From Microcystis aeruginosa FD4 (GTDB lineage Bacteria > Cyanobacteriota > Cyanobacteriia > Cyanobacteriales > Microcystaceae), in NCBI RefSeq assembly GCF_009792235.1, contig NZ_CP046973.1, forward strand, positions 434,001 to 498,000: a DNA stretch of 64,000 nt. Reading direction: 5' to 3'. Below are positions 8,099-16,137 of the stretch, in pieces. A program made the position numbers and the translations under genes. A model generated the notes under the pieces. It ran no database searches, was not told the DNA's origin, and worked only from the letters and a program-made list of their open reading frames with translations. Position 1 is the first letter of the stretch; each line of letters opens with the position of its first letter.

Positions 8099-8875
8099 AT
8101 GAAAACAGCCCTCATTACTGGTGCTTCCACCGGTATCGGTATCGTCTTTGCTCGTCAACTTGCCCAAAGGCAAATGGAGCTAATTTTAGTCGCCAGATCT
8201 AGGGATAAACTAGAACAATTAGCAGCGGAATTGGAGAAACAATACGGGGTAAAAGTGACGGTTATCGTTCAAGATTTGACCGTTGCCGGGGCAGGAAAGC
8301 TGGTATATGATACGGTGAACCAAAAAGGAATCAACGTTGATTTACTGGTAAATAATGCCGGTTTTGGTGATTATGGTGCTTTTAGCGAGCAGGATTTAGC
8401 CCGACAGTTAGAAATGATCCAGTTAAATAATCTGGTACTGGTGGAATTAAGCCACTATTTTCTCCGTCCGATGCTTGCTGGCGCTGGGGGAGCAATTATC
8501 AATGTTGCTTCCATTGCTGGGTTTCAACCGCTGCCCTATCTTTCCGTTTATGCGGCGACAAAAGCTTTTGTCCTCAGCTTTAGCGAGTCTCTCTGGGCAG
8601 AAAATAAAGACAAAGGCGTTGAAATCCTCGCTCTTTGCCCCGGTCCGACGGAATCGAATTTTTTTGAGGTGGCCCGATTTCCCAGGGCTTTGATGGGCAA
8701 AAACGGCCGGTTAGATTCGGCGGAATTGGTGGTACAAGAGGCTTTAACTGCCTTGGCAAACAAACGCCCCAACGTGGTAGCTGGTAAATTGGCTAATAAA
8801 ATTATCGTCAATCTGCCCCGTTTTTTACCCAGAAGTTGGATCGTGTCTTTGATAGAAAAGCAATTTAAGGTATAA
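8099..8875 (+). CDS. Short-chain dehydrogenase/reductase
   Basis: A 258-residue classical SDR. The Rossmann cofactor motif TGASTGIG is at 7-14, the NNAG motif at 85-88, the catalytic serine in the VASIAG strand at 138, and Tyr151 and Lys155 in YAATK. The basic residues after strand 2 (VARSRDKL, 31-38) favour NADP(H). The C-terminus has a hydrophobic tail resembling the YqjQ/DltE-type SDRs that act on lipid or ketone substrates, but the substrate is not predictable. It is monocistronic; a 219-base MITE begins immediately after the stop. Confidence 0.9.
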   Translation: MKTALITGASTGIGIVFARQLAQRQMELILVARSRDKLEQLAAELEKQYGVKVTVIVQDLTVAGAGKLVYDTVNQKGINVDLLVNNAGFGDYGAFSEQDLARQLEMIQLNNLVLVELSHYFLRPMLAGAGGAIINVASIAGFQPLPYLSVYAATKAFVLSFSESLWAENKDKGVEILALCPGPTESNFFEVARFPRALMGKNGRLDSAELVVQEALTALANKRPNVVAGKLANKIIVNLPRFLPRSWIVSLIEKQFKV

Positions 8876-8876
8876 C

Positions 8877-9095
8877 TAGGGTTGGCTGAAAAAGTTTTTC
8901 GTGGGGGCAGGGTGTGGGGTGTAGGGTGTAGGGTGTAGGGTTTTACCCATTTTCAGATGGTCAATTACCTAATTTTCAGGGAAAAAGTGCCTGAATTTTC
9001 CCCCCGATCATTCCAATGACTGGCACTTGTTTGATTTGAAAAAAGCCTCAAGATATTACCCAACAAGGTTTTTAGATTTATTCAGCAGACCCTAA
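8877..9095. mobile_element. MITE family 1, copy 1
   Basis: The ends TAGGGTTGGCTGAA and TTCAGCAGACCCTAA are near-perfect inverted repeats. Inside is a tandem GGGTGTA/GGGTGTG heptamer and a conserved ACCTAATTTTCAGGGAAAAA core. The same element, in opposite orientation, occurs at 51756-51973 and 54261-54479. It has no coding capacity. Confidence 0.8.
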
Positions 9096-9110
9096 CTAGA
9101 ATCAAGCTAA

Positions 9111-9797
9111 TTAGAGCAATTGCTGATAGGATTTTAAGGGAATACCTGTACGGTTTCTCACTTCGATCGCCGAACGATAGACACCGTTTTTTTCTCTTTC
9201 GGCGACAATTTTATCGGCCAGGGAAAAGTCAAGACCGAGATTGACTAATTCCGCAACGGAGTGGTAGTTTAAACAACGCCAAGAAACGTCAACTTCTTGG
9301 CGAATATCGTAGGCAAAGATAACCAAAGGTTCTAATTTTTTGAGATAATTTTCTGGTAAACCAGCCAGGAAGTGTAATTCTTCTAAATGGGTAAAAATAT
9401 GTCCTTCGTTACGGACAGAAACGATATCATTGGCATAGACAATCGGCAACCCTAATTTATAAACCAGATCGTTGGTGGAACAACTGTTAATATCAATTTT
9501 TTCGAGAGGAGAGAATGACTGTCCAGAATTGGTTCTATTTCCCGAAGCTATTGGATGGGAATTAAGCTGTTGACGTATGTATAAACCCAGGCCGATTTGG
9601 GCAAACCAAATTACGATAAAAGCCTCTTGTGTAAGGAAAATAAAGGAGATAATTGTCAAGGCAATGCCGACGGATAACCAACTTTGGTTATTAGTTTTTT
9701 TGCCAGCATTAGCAATGGCAAGCCCACCGAAAACTGGGACTAAAGATAGCAATATCCACTCGGAAGATTCGGGAGGGCGAGGAGAGAGATTAGACAT
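9111..9797 (-). CDS. Membrane protein with helix-hairpin-helix (ComEA-like) repeats
   Basis: A 228-residue protein. Residues 15-75 contain about three hydrophobic helices. The rest carries two helix-hairpin-helix units of the ComEA type: one around 95-135 (IDINSCSTNDLVYKLGLP, then a VRNEGHIFTHLEEL segment) and one around 180-225 (DFSLADKIVAEREKNGVY with RNRTGI). Such units bind DNA or protein without sequence specificity. It is the first listed of a tight minus-strand cluster with the TM2 and membrane genes at 9803-10365; the five-base gap suggests an operon. Its role is unknown. Confidence 0.75.
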   Translation of the reverse strand: MSNLSPRPPESSEWILLSLVPVFGGLAIANAGKKTNNQSWLSVGIALTIISFIFLTQEAFIVIWFAQIGLGLYIRQQLNSHPIASGNRTNSGQSFSPLEKIDINSCSTNDLVYKLGLPIVYANDIVSVRNEGHIFTHLEELHFLAGLPENYLKKLEPLVIFAYDIRQEVDVSWRCLNYHSVAELVNLGLDFSLADKIVAEREKNGVYRSAIEVRNRTGIPLKSYQQLL

Positions 9798-9802
9798 ATT
9801 TT

Positions 9803-10156
9803 TTAAAGAGAATCTAAATATTTTCTGCGTTTTTCTTCGTATTCTTCAGCAGTAATAATTCCCTGATCGTAAAGTTTTTTAAGCTGCAGTAAAGTAGCGG
9901 TTTTTTGCTGGCCTGATTCTGGCAGTCTTCGCTCTGTACTGTTGGCGAGATAGTTAGGATTGTATTTAGCATCAAAAGCTTGATCTGACATGATGATTAA
10001 ACCAATAAATTCAAAAAAAGCAATGATGCCGGGGATAAAAGTCCAGAAGAAAAGTAGATAGAGAACACCTGCTAAATTCTCCCCTAGATAAAATTTATGG
10101 ATGCCAAGATAACCGAGAAAAAAGGCTAGTAAAGCCGCTATAGTTCTATTTCTCAT
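9803..10156 (-). CDS. TM2 domain protein with C-terminal SHOCT-like segment
   Basis: A 117-residue protein. Residues 1-60 form the TM2 domain: two membrane helices with the typical FFLGYLGIHKFYLG motif in the first. Residues 85-115 (LLQLKKLYDQGIITAEEYEEKRRKYL) match the SHOCT oligomerisation motif. The combination is frequent in bacteria. It overlaps the upstream 70-residue membrane protein gene by four bases and precedes the helix-hairpin-helix gene, so the three are probably one transcript. The function is unknown. Confidence 0.85.
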   Translation of the reverse strand: MRNRTIAALLAFFLGYLGIHKFYLGENLAGVLYLLFFWTFIPGIIAFFEFIGLIIMSDQAFDAKYNPNYLANSTERRLPESGQQKTATLLQLKKLYDQGIITAEEYEEKRRKYLDSL

Positions 10157-10365
10157 AATTTTTGAGATTTCCCTAATTTAGCCAAAAGAAAGTATAAAAT
10201 CACGATGCCTGCCTGTAATTCCAAGAGAGTAATATAACCCTTGACTAGATAATTTAATTCTAGGGAGGAATTAAAGGCAAAAACTAGCGCACCCAAGACT
10301 AAAAAAGGCAGTAAACGCCAGCCAGACTTGGGTATTTTTATTCCCGTACTATTAACCTGATTCAT
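10153..10365 (-). CDS. Small membrane protein
   Basis: A 70-residue protein with two predicted membrane helices (about 17-33 and 43-62) and a basic C-terminus. There is no known domain. It is the first gene of the cluster with TM2 and helix-hairpin-helix proteins, overlapping the TM2 gene by four bases. It is probably a real gene because of this coupling and its intact frame. Confidence 0.6.
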   Translation of the reverse strand: MNQVNSTGIKIPKSGWRLLPFLVLGALVFAFNSSLELNYLVKGYITLLELQAGIVILYFLLAKLGKSQKL

Positions 10366-10419
10366 GGGCTAATTCTCTAGGTTGGTCTTTTTCGGTGATA
10401 GTCGCAAAATCGAGCTTTG

Positions 10420-10701
10420 TCAAGGGGGGGGTTGATTAACTTTTAGCATCTCAACCAGAATATTATGGGCATCTTTGGCTGATTCTAGGGTGCGCTCGAA
10501 AGCTATTCTAATTGTTTGACTCTCCCCTAATTTTTCCACGGCTAAATCCATGCCTTCGGGATCGATGGAAAGCATTTGAGCAGTTTCTGCATCGGTGATA
10601 TTACCGTAAACTTGAGCGTAGAAAAGCACGGCATCACCGTGATCTTTGTTCATGTGTTTACAGATGCGATCGCTAATGGCGGGAGTGATAGTTTCAGACA
10701 T
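10420..10701 (-). CDS. DUF2470 domain protein
   Basis: A 93-residue protein with the DUF2470 pattern: an early ICKHMNKDHGDAVLFYA helix, an IDPEGMDL loop and a final helix ending in a LVEMLK stretch. This fold is the C-terminal part of HugZ-type haem oxygenases and of pyridoxamine-oxidase-like proteins, and stands alone in many cyanobacteria. The HMNKDH motif includes histidines that bind haem iron in HugZ relatives; binding here is only a possibility. The gene seems monocistronic. Confidence 0.85.
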   Translation of the reverse strand: MSETITPAISDRICKHMNKDHGDAVLFYAQVYGNITDAETAQMLSIDPEGMDLAVEKLGESQTIRIAFERTLESAKDAHNILVEMLKVNQPPP

Positions 10702-10752
10702 AATATTCTCGAAAAAAATCGATAATAAGATGGGGACGGATAAAAGCCAGTT

Positions 10753-10908
10753 CTAAATCGAGGCCAATGGGGGGATATTAGCTAGGGTAGCGTAATTAAT
10801 CGCTAATTGCCAGATAATTTGAGCTTGGGGATGGCAGGTATTAATGATAAGTTTAATATTATTTTCTTGACAGAAATCCTTAATTGTGCATTCATCTAAT
10901 TGTCCTAC
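10753..10908 (-). pseudogene. Fragment resembling precorrin-6A reductase (CobK)
   Basis: On the minus strand 51 codons read QLDECTIKDFCQENNIKLII, then NTCHPQAQ, then WQLAINYATLANIPPL. This resembles the FC---I--IVDATHP(F/Y)A--I---A--A----IP segment of cobalamin-pathway precorrin-6x reductases. It lacks a start and stops early, so it is a remnant. The identification rests on this short pattern only. The remaining bases to 11120 contain low-complexity G-rich sequence and a fragment of MITE family 1 near 11058-11112. Confidence 0.45.
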
Positions 10909-11120
10909 TTAAGGTCAATCGGGGCAGAGAGTAAGAGCCGGGGCTACCTGCGCTGTTAAATTGCCTGTTGAGATGAGACAAGAGGCAACCCCCCCAGCGT
11001 CGGGGGGCAAGGGGGATGAGGTGAGATTCAGCTAATCGGATAGGCGATTAAAATGCCTCTTAGCTTCAAACCCCACACTCTGTCCCTAGGAAAAACTTTT
11101 TTCAGTACACCCTATATATT

Positions 11121-11600
11121 TTATCGTTCACAACCGACAACAGAAGCGGTGTAGGTATTACCGATGTGCTGAATACCATTGACAAAAAGATTGACTAGAA
11201 AAGGTTGATCATTTGCCCGTACTGTGGCAGTAATTGTTAAGGGTTTATCTGGTTCGATTCCTACTCCATTAGTATTAAAAAATTCCTCGTTAGTTTGATC
11301 GCTATACTTGAGAAACAGCCGGATATCAAAGGAGGCAGCCCGGGGAACAGAAACCGTAACGATAAACCTCTGAAAACTTCTACCCCCCGGAACTGCCCAA
11401 TCGGTATTCCAATTATTACGAGTTATCGTGACACCGAAAGGACCTGGAACAGTGGGTTGTGAGACAGTTTTCGTAACTTCACTCCCTTCACCCCCTAATA
11501 GAGAAAGTGGCCGACAATTTTGCGCGGCTGCCGGTAGATGTGAGCTTAATAATACCGCCGATAGACCCAATAAGCCAGTGATAGAAGTTAATTTCATCAT
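11121..11600 (-). CDS. Secreted hypothetical protein
   Basis: From the ATG at 11600, which has a GGAG ribosome site ten bases upstream, the protein has 159 residues; an in-frame TTG five codons earlier overlaps that site and is a poor start. Residues 1-26 form a signal peptide ending in an AAA/AQ cleavage region. The mature part is beta-rich, begins and ends with a cysteine (NC and GCER) that may form a disulfide, and has no recognised domain. Export to the periplasm or outside is likely. No operon partner is evident. Confidence 0.65.
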   Translation of the reverse strand: MMKLTSITGLLGLSAVLLSSHLPAAAQNCRPLSLLGGEGSEVTKTVSQPTVPGPFGVTITRNNWNTDWAVPGGRSFQRFIVTVSVPRAASFDIRLFLKYSDQTNEEFFNTNGVGIEPDKPLTITATVRANDQPFLVNLFVNGIQHIGNTYTASVVGCER

Positions 11601-11734
11601 TGATTTTGTCTCCAATTAATAGAACCTATCCAAAAATTATAGATGATCATGACGGTAAAAAAAGGCAATTTAACTTAATTGAGGTAAATTCCTGGAAAAA
11701 TGCCGATAATCAACCTGAATTTTCAAAAACGGTG

Positions 11735-12628
11735 TTAAAATTGATTCATAATTTCCATATAAATATGTTCTAACTGTACCGTCTGACGGGCGATAGAATC
11801 AATATTAATACCATCAAATGCCTGAATAATCTCGCTTAATTCTAGATGTTCATCTAACCAAAAAGCTAAATCTTTACCGTAAAATTTGGGAGTAAATCCT
11901 AATTGTTTACCTCGATTTATCGCCGCTTCTTGATCCTGGGTATCCATGATAATAATTTCTTTCGCAGGAATGTGCTGACGCAGCTGATTTAAATTACCTT
12001 CGGCAATAATACGACCTTGTTTTAAAATCCCGATACGTTGACAGAGACGCTGTGCTTCATCGAGGAGATGGGTAGTTAATAAAATTGTCATTCCCTGTCG
12101 CCGTAATTCTCCGATTAAATCCCAAATTTCATAACGAGATTCGATGTCTAAACCGGTGGTTGGTTCATCGAGAATTAATAATTTTGGCTGATGAACAATA
12201 GCCACGGCAATATTCATCCGGCGCTGCATTCCACCGCTTAAAGTTTCCACTGGACTACGGGCGCGATCGAGCAAATTTACTGCGGATAAACTGGTTTTAA
12301 TCCGATGACGACGCTGGGGGCGATCGAGTCCATAAATCTGAGCAAAAAAGTTGAGATTTTCCTCACAAGTAAGGGATTTGTACAATAAATTTTCTTGCGG
12401 GGCAACCCCAATTAATTCTTTAGTAACTCTGGAAATTGGCAAATAATTAAAGGTAATTTCTCCCGATGAGGGTTTTAATAAATTACAAATTAAGTTAATA
12501 GTGGTGGTTTTTCCCGCACCATTGGGACCGAGTAAACCGTAAATTTCTCCCGCTTCAATATGAAAGTTTAATTCATCTAATACTAAGCGTCTTCCGTAAT
12601 TTTTTTTGACATTATTAATAGTCAGCAT
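11735..12628 (-). CDS. ABC-2 type transporter ATP-binding protein
   Basis: A 297-residue ATPase. Walker A GPNGAGKTT is at 34-42, the Q-loop near 78, the signature LSGGMQ at 130-135, Walker B LLILDEP at 150-156 and the H-loop histidine in LLTTHLL after that. The C-terminal 80 residues are the extra domain typical of CcmA/DrrA-like export ATPases. It powers export by the permease encoded at 12864-13637 on the same strand; 235 bases with an inverted repeat separate the two. The substrate is unknown; drug, lipid or polysaccharide export are all possible. Confidence 0.9.
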   Translation of the reverse strand: MLTINNVKKNYGRRLVLDELNFHIEAGEIYGLLGPNGAGKTTTINLICNLLKPSSGEITFNYLPISRVTKELIGVAPQENLLYKSLTCEENLNFFAQIYGLDRPQRRHRIKTSLSAVNLLDRARSPVETLSGGMQRRMNIAVAIVHQPKLLILDEPTTGLDIESRYEIWDLIGELRRQGMTILLTTHLLDEAQRLCQRIGILKQGRIIAEGNLNQLRQHIPAKEIIIMDTQDQEAAINRGKQLGFTPKFYGKDLAFWLDEHLELSEIIQAFDGINIDSIARQTVQLEHIYMEIMNQF

Positions 12629-12748
12629 TTTTAATAAAGTAATAAGGATAGTCAGGATTTTTAGGCCATCAGCCGTCAGCTAGGAATAGTACGAATAACA
12701 GGTAAATTGGCTAATTACACTGAAAAACTAAGAAGCTGAATAACTGAT

Positions 12749-12813
12749 GGTGGGTTACGGCGAATAGATAAATTAATGATTAAGTCTGATAATTTGTCTC
12801 CGCCTAACCCACC
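12749..12813. repeat. Inverted-repeat element between the two ABC genes
   Basis: GGTGGGTTACGGCG pairs with CGCCTAACCCACC across a 38-base AT-rich loop. A GGTGGGTTAGGCG-type end is common in cyanobacterial MITEs. Heptamer repeats (ACTGATA) flank it up to 12862. Confidence 0.55.
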
Positions 12814-12863
12814 CTACCTAACTTTTCTAACTGATAACTGATCACTGATAACTGATCACTGAT

Positions 12864-13637
12864 TTACAGTCGGCGTTCAAGGTTTAACATTTGTCGATAG
12901 GTAAGCCAACCACCTGCTACCATAGCTAAAGCAAAAAGACAGAGAAAGCGAAAATGAGAGCTAATATCTTGGAGATTTTCGCCCTTTGCCCAAACAGCAA
13001 TTAAAGCTTCATTCATGTGGTAGATCGGGTTATATTTAGCCAGAGATAGAATATTGTCGGGGAATAAAGCAGTCGGGAGAAAAACGCCGCCTAAAATTAA
13101 TAAAGGAACCCCAAAAGTTCCCACCAAAGCATTAACATCTTCCGTTCTTTTCGCTAGTTGAGTACCGAGGATAAATCCTAAACCCACATAGGCGGTGATA
13201 CTAAGAAAAATAATTAATAATTCTAGAGGAATTGAGCCTTTAAAAGTGGCTCCATACTGTTTAGCAATAGAATAAACTAAAACTGTCTGACAGGCGGCAA
13301 TCACACAATGGGCGAGAAAAATGCCGATAAAATAGGAAACACCGCTTAAAGGCGATAAAAATAACCGTTTAATCGTTTGTTGTTCCCTTTCTGCTACTAC
13401 CGTCGCCACAGTTCCCCCCAAACAACTAAAGAAAAGTGCCGCCCCGACGAGGGTGGGAGGAGTAGCCAGAGCCATCGCCTCGGCAAGCTCAATTTTGCCT
13501 TTTTCTGCCATAATATAGCCATTTAAGAGCAGGACAAGGATCGGGAAAATGCCCCAGAGGATTAAGCTACGCCCGCGCCGGATTAATTCCACTAAAATTC
13601 GTTGAGCGATCGCTAAAATTTCCTGCCAATATTTCAT
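12864..13637 (-). CDS. ABC-2 type transporter permease
   Basis: A 257-residue membrane protein with six predicted helices: an N-terminal amphipathic segment and helix near 25-45, then helices around 60-80, 105-125, 140-160, 170-190 and 230-248. An EREQQTIKRLFLSPL stretch after helix 2 is the coupling region of ABC2_membrane proteins. It pairs with the ATPase encoded downstream on the same strand to form an exporter in the cytoplasmic membrane. The length and topology are normal for the family. Confidence 0.88.
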   Translation of the reverse strand: MKYWQEILAIAQRILVELIRRGRSLILWGIFPILVLLLNGYIMAEKGKIELAEAMALATPPTLVGAALFFSCLGGTVATVVAEREQQTIKRLFLSPLSGVSYFIGIFLAHCVIAACQTVLVYSIAKQYGATFKGSIPLELLIIFLSITAYVGLGFILGTQLAKRTEDVNALVGTFGVPLLILGGVFLPTALFPDNILSLAKYNPIYHMNEALIAVWAKGENLQDISSHFRFLCLFALAMVAGGWLTYRQMLNLERRL

Positions 13638-13699
13638 AGAATGTTAGTGTAATTGTTTCTCCCTGTAGAGAAATAAGTTTTTCTACTTTCGACTTAGGC

Positions 13700-14323
13700 T
13701 TATTGTAAGTGTTCCAGAGCTTGATCGGCGCGCAATCTTACCACTATTTCCGCTTCTGTCTCCCGAATCTGTCCTAAAAGTTCTCGAATCGCCCCGCGAA
13801 ATGCCGCCGCCGCAGTTCCTAATCCCTGCAATCCGACGATCGCCGCATATCTAACCACCCACTCTGGATCCCCTTGCGAAAGTTTCTCCAATGCTGTAAA
13901 AACCGCATTCTGAGCCTCATAAACCCGACTTTCCTCCAAATCAGACCAAATTATATTTCCTAAGCCTCTAGCCGCCCCTCGCCGCACGCTAAAGGAAAAA
14001 TCACTCACCGCCGCCTCAAGTAATAAGTCCAATCCTCGCACATCGCCAATTGCTGCTAGGGCGCGGGTTGCCCAAGCTCTCGCCCCATAATTATAACCGT
14101 CTAGGTTGGCCAGTAAATAGGGAACCGCCGCTTTGCCGATGGCGATTAAACCATCCACGGCTGCCACGGAGGCACCAGGGTTATTATATCTGAGGACATC
14201 GGTGAGGGTGGGTATTGCCGCTTCACTTTTGGCGGCGGCTAATTTTTCCACGGCGGTTAGTAACCCATTGGCTGAGTCGGCTTTTTCGACGGCAATAATT
14301 AAAGTTTCAACGGTAGGAAGCAT
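13700..14323 (-). CDS. cpcF: Phycocyanin alpha-84 phycocyanobilin lyase subunit CpcF
   Basis: A 207-residue protein built of HEAT/E-Z type helical repeats (for example RAWATRALAAIGDVRGL and SVRRGAARGLGNIIW). It matches CpcF in length and order of repeats. With CpcE it forms the heterodimer that attaches phycocyanobilin to Cys84 of the phycocyanin alpha subunit during phycobilisome assembly. In most cyanobacteria cpcE and cpcF adjoin; here 3.7 kb with DUF29 genes and a restriction-modification island separate it from cpcE at 18049-18867. Other E-Z lyase subunits (PecF, CpcT helpers) are less likely given the cpcE nearby on the same strand. Confidence 0.8.
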   Translation of the reverse strand: MLPTVETLIIAVEKADSANGLLTAVEKLAAAKSEAAIPTLTDVLRYNNPGASVAAVDGLIAIGKAAVPYLLANLDGYNYGARAWATRALAAIGDVRGLDLLLEAAVSDFSFSVRRGAARGLGNIIWSDLEESRVYEAQNAVFTALEKLSQGDPEWVVRYAAIVGLQGLGTAAAAFRGAIRELLGQIRETEAEIVVRLRADQALEHLQ

Positions 14324-14337
14324 TGGTTATTAGTAGA

Positions 14338-14392
14338 GGGGTTAGGGGTTAGGGGTTAGGGAGTGGGGAAGTGGGGAAGTGGGGAAGTGGGA
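14338..14392. repeat. Tandem GGGGTTA and GGGGAAGT repeats
   Basis: Three GGGGTTA units run into three GGGGAAGT units just upstream of cpcF. The same octamer array sits upstream of cpcE at about 18911-18938. Such simple repeats are scattered through the window. Confidence 0.7.
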
Positions 14393-14487
14393 GAATAAAT
14401 AAAAATAATCTCCTGAATACTGACTCGGAGAATACTGACTCCTAACTCCTATATCCTAACCCCACCAACAAACTTTTAAAGATAATT

Positions 14488-14781
14488 TTATCGCCAAACT
14501 TTTTTCGGTAAAATCTGACTAATTTCTTGGGGAAAAGGACAATCATCGGGAAAGTTAAAGGATTGATAATCGGGGTTATCTCGCAAGCTTTTTAAAGCCG
14601 TGGCATAGCAATCTAAAAATACTTGCTCCCAGTAGGGTTTTAAACTAGGAGAATCGCTCAAAAGTTCTTCTAGTTCCCGTTGACTGCGCCTAATAGTTTC
14701 TTGCCAACCTCGATAATCTTGAAGCTAATCAGTATAGCAGAGTTTGAGGCAGTGTGTTGACTTCTGCCCAAACTTTCTATC
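14488..14781 (-). pseudogene. 3' half of a DUF29 gene interrupted by the restriction-modification island
   Basis: This copies the C-terminal two thirds of the intact DUF29 gene at 17562-17993 almost base for base, including the stop, with a deletion of about 40 bases near 14756. The match ends at CAAACTTTCTATC (14769-14781). Beyond this point the sequence is unrelated. The matching N-terminal piece lies at 17300-17413, so the gene was split by the insertion between them. Confidence 0.8.
14769..14781. repeat. 13 bp direct repeat, left border of the island
   Basis: CAAACTTTCTATC recurs at 17300-17312. In the intact DUF29 gene it occurs once, at the matching position, so the two copies look like a target duplication or recombination joint around 2.5 kb of inserted DNA. 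Confidence 0.7.
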
Positions 14782-14959
14782 GTTCCAGATCAGCAGCAGC
14801 GAGTAACCTCCCCTATTGTACCAAAGAATCCATACCGTCCGCTACACTAGGGATGTTATGCTGTTTGCTAAGGCCGTAGGGAACTTAAAATCCCATTTTG
14901 GGATTATCCTAAAATAGGTTTATCTTGGACTTGCTAACTACTGTGCTCATTAAAGCACG

Positions 14960-15223
14960 ATGAAATCTATTTTTAGTCCAGAGTACCATGTCTTTCGTCG
15001 ATGCCTGATCGCCGCCCGTAAGGATGCGAATTTAACTCAAGCAGCCCTCGCTAAAGCCATCAAAAAGCCTCAATCCTTCGTTGCCAAATACGAAAATGGT
15101 GAAAGAAGATTAGATGTCGTTGAGTTCCTTCTGGTTAGTCGTGTCATCGGTGTAGATCCTTGCGAAATTTTAAGGCAAGTTGAGCAAGCTTGTCAGTCCA
15201 TATCTTGTGGGGAAGGGTTATGA
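14960..15223 (+). CDS. XRE-family regulator of the restriction-modification system
   Basis: An 87-residue helix-turn-helix protein. Residues 14-70 are the HTH_3/XRE domain (RRCLIAARKDANLTQAALAK, then PQSFVAKYENGERRLDVVEF). Its last bases overlap the start of the endonuclease gene (ATGA at 15220-15223), so the two are coupled. Placed before a restriction enzyme it could be a controller (C) protein that delays nuclease expression, though C proteins are usually about 80 residues and this assignment is inference. The upstream region 14782-14959 belongs to the island and holds its promoter. Confidence 0.75.
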   Translation: MKSIFSPEYHVFRRCLIAARKDANLTQAALAKAIKKPQSFVAKYENGERRLDVVEFLLVSRVIGVDPCEILRQVEQACQSISCGEGL

Positions 15224-16137
15224 ATACAGAAGATGTTATTAGCCTTGCATCGCAATATCTAGATGATTTGTCTGGACATAGATTTGACCTATTAGACATT
15301 GCTAGACCAATATCGGTTGCTGCAGCAGTTAATTTAGCCAAAGTAATTTCAAAGCTATCACCACTATTGGGAAATCTGATTGAATTTAACACTGTTGAGT
15401 TTTTGAATAAGCAGGAAATATTTGCGCCGTTTGGTGAATGGAAAAGGCAAGAGCCAGGATTTCCTGATACTGTCTTCATGGGTAGCATCCAGCCTACCCC
15501 CGGATTAGAAATAAAAGCATGGTTCCCATTAGCTACGGAAATAACAGCCCGTTTCAAAGATAGTCAAAATCATTTTCAGTTTGATCAAACCTACGTTTCC
15601 CTGATAGCTTGGCTGCCTGAAACAGTAATTTATGGCAAACCCAAGATTCTAGATGTATGCGTTGTCTCTGGCTTTTCAGTGGCTAAAGCGAGAGATGATC
15701 ATTATCATAATCCTCCTGATTACCTTGTTCTAGAACCTGAAGATACAACCCAAAGAACAGCAAATTTGCAGCAAACAAATACTAATGGATACAAATTTCA
15801 AGGAACGGATGAAGAACTATTTCAAGCTGAAGAAATAGTTAATTCTTGGGGAAATGATGGCAGGCTGTATAAGCGGACACAAGAGTATCAAATGCTCTTG
15901 CGGGAACTGAACACTCGCTTCAAATACAGATTAGACACTAATTTTGCCAAAATGGACAGGATTTTACATCCAGGAATTGAGGATTTTAAAAAGCGTGTTT
16001 ATCGAACACAGTTCTCTGGAATGGAAGTTGGACAGTGGAACAGGCTTTTAGCTAGTCGTCGAGAGGAGTTAATTAAATCTGCTTTCAGAGAACACCTTGG
16101 CATTAAAGAAGGGAACATTGATGAACTACTTGACTAA
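15220..16137 (+). CDS. Probable type II restriction endonuclease (PD-D/EXK)
   Basis: A 305-residue protein from the coupled ATG at 15220. A candidate nuclease core is seen at Pro82-Asp83 followed by Glu97-Ile98-Lys99 (GLEIKAW), the spacing expected of PD-(D/E)XK enzymes. It has no other recognised domain. It lies between an XRE regulator on the same strand and a convergent DNA methyltransferase whose 3' end overlaps its own by 35 bases, the standard layout of a type II system. The target sequence is unknown. Intact, with no internal stop. Confidence 0.7.
   Translation: MNTEDVISLASQYLDDLSGHRFDLLDIARPISVAAAVNLAKVISKLSPLLGNLIEFNTVEFLNKQEIFAPFGEWKRQEPGFPDTVFMGSIQPTPGLEIKAWFPLATEITARFKDSQNHFQFDQTYVSLIAWLPETVIYGKPKILDVCVVSGFSVAKARDDHYHNPPDYLVLEPEDTTQRTANLQQTNTNGYKFQGTDEELFQAEEIVNSWGNDGRLYKRTQEYQMLLRELNTRFKYRLDTNFAKMDRILHPGIEDFKKRVYRTQFSGMEVGQWNRLLASRREELIKSAFREHLGIKEGNIDELLD

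Noticed and set aside
8475..8811. Open frames on both strands inside the SDR gene
   Set aside because: The SDR frame has all family motifs; the others are by-products.
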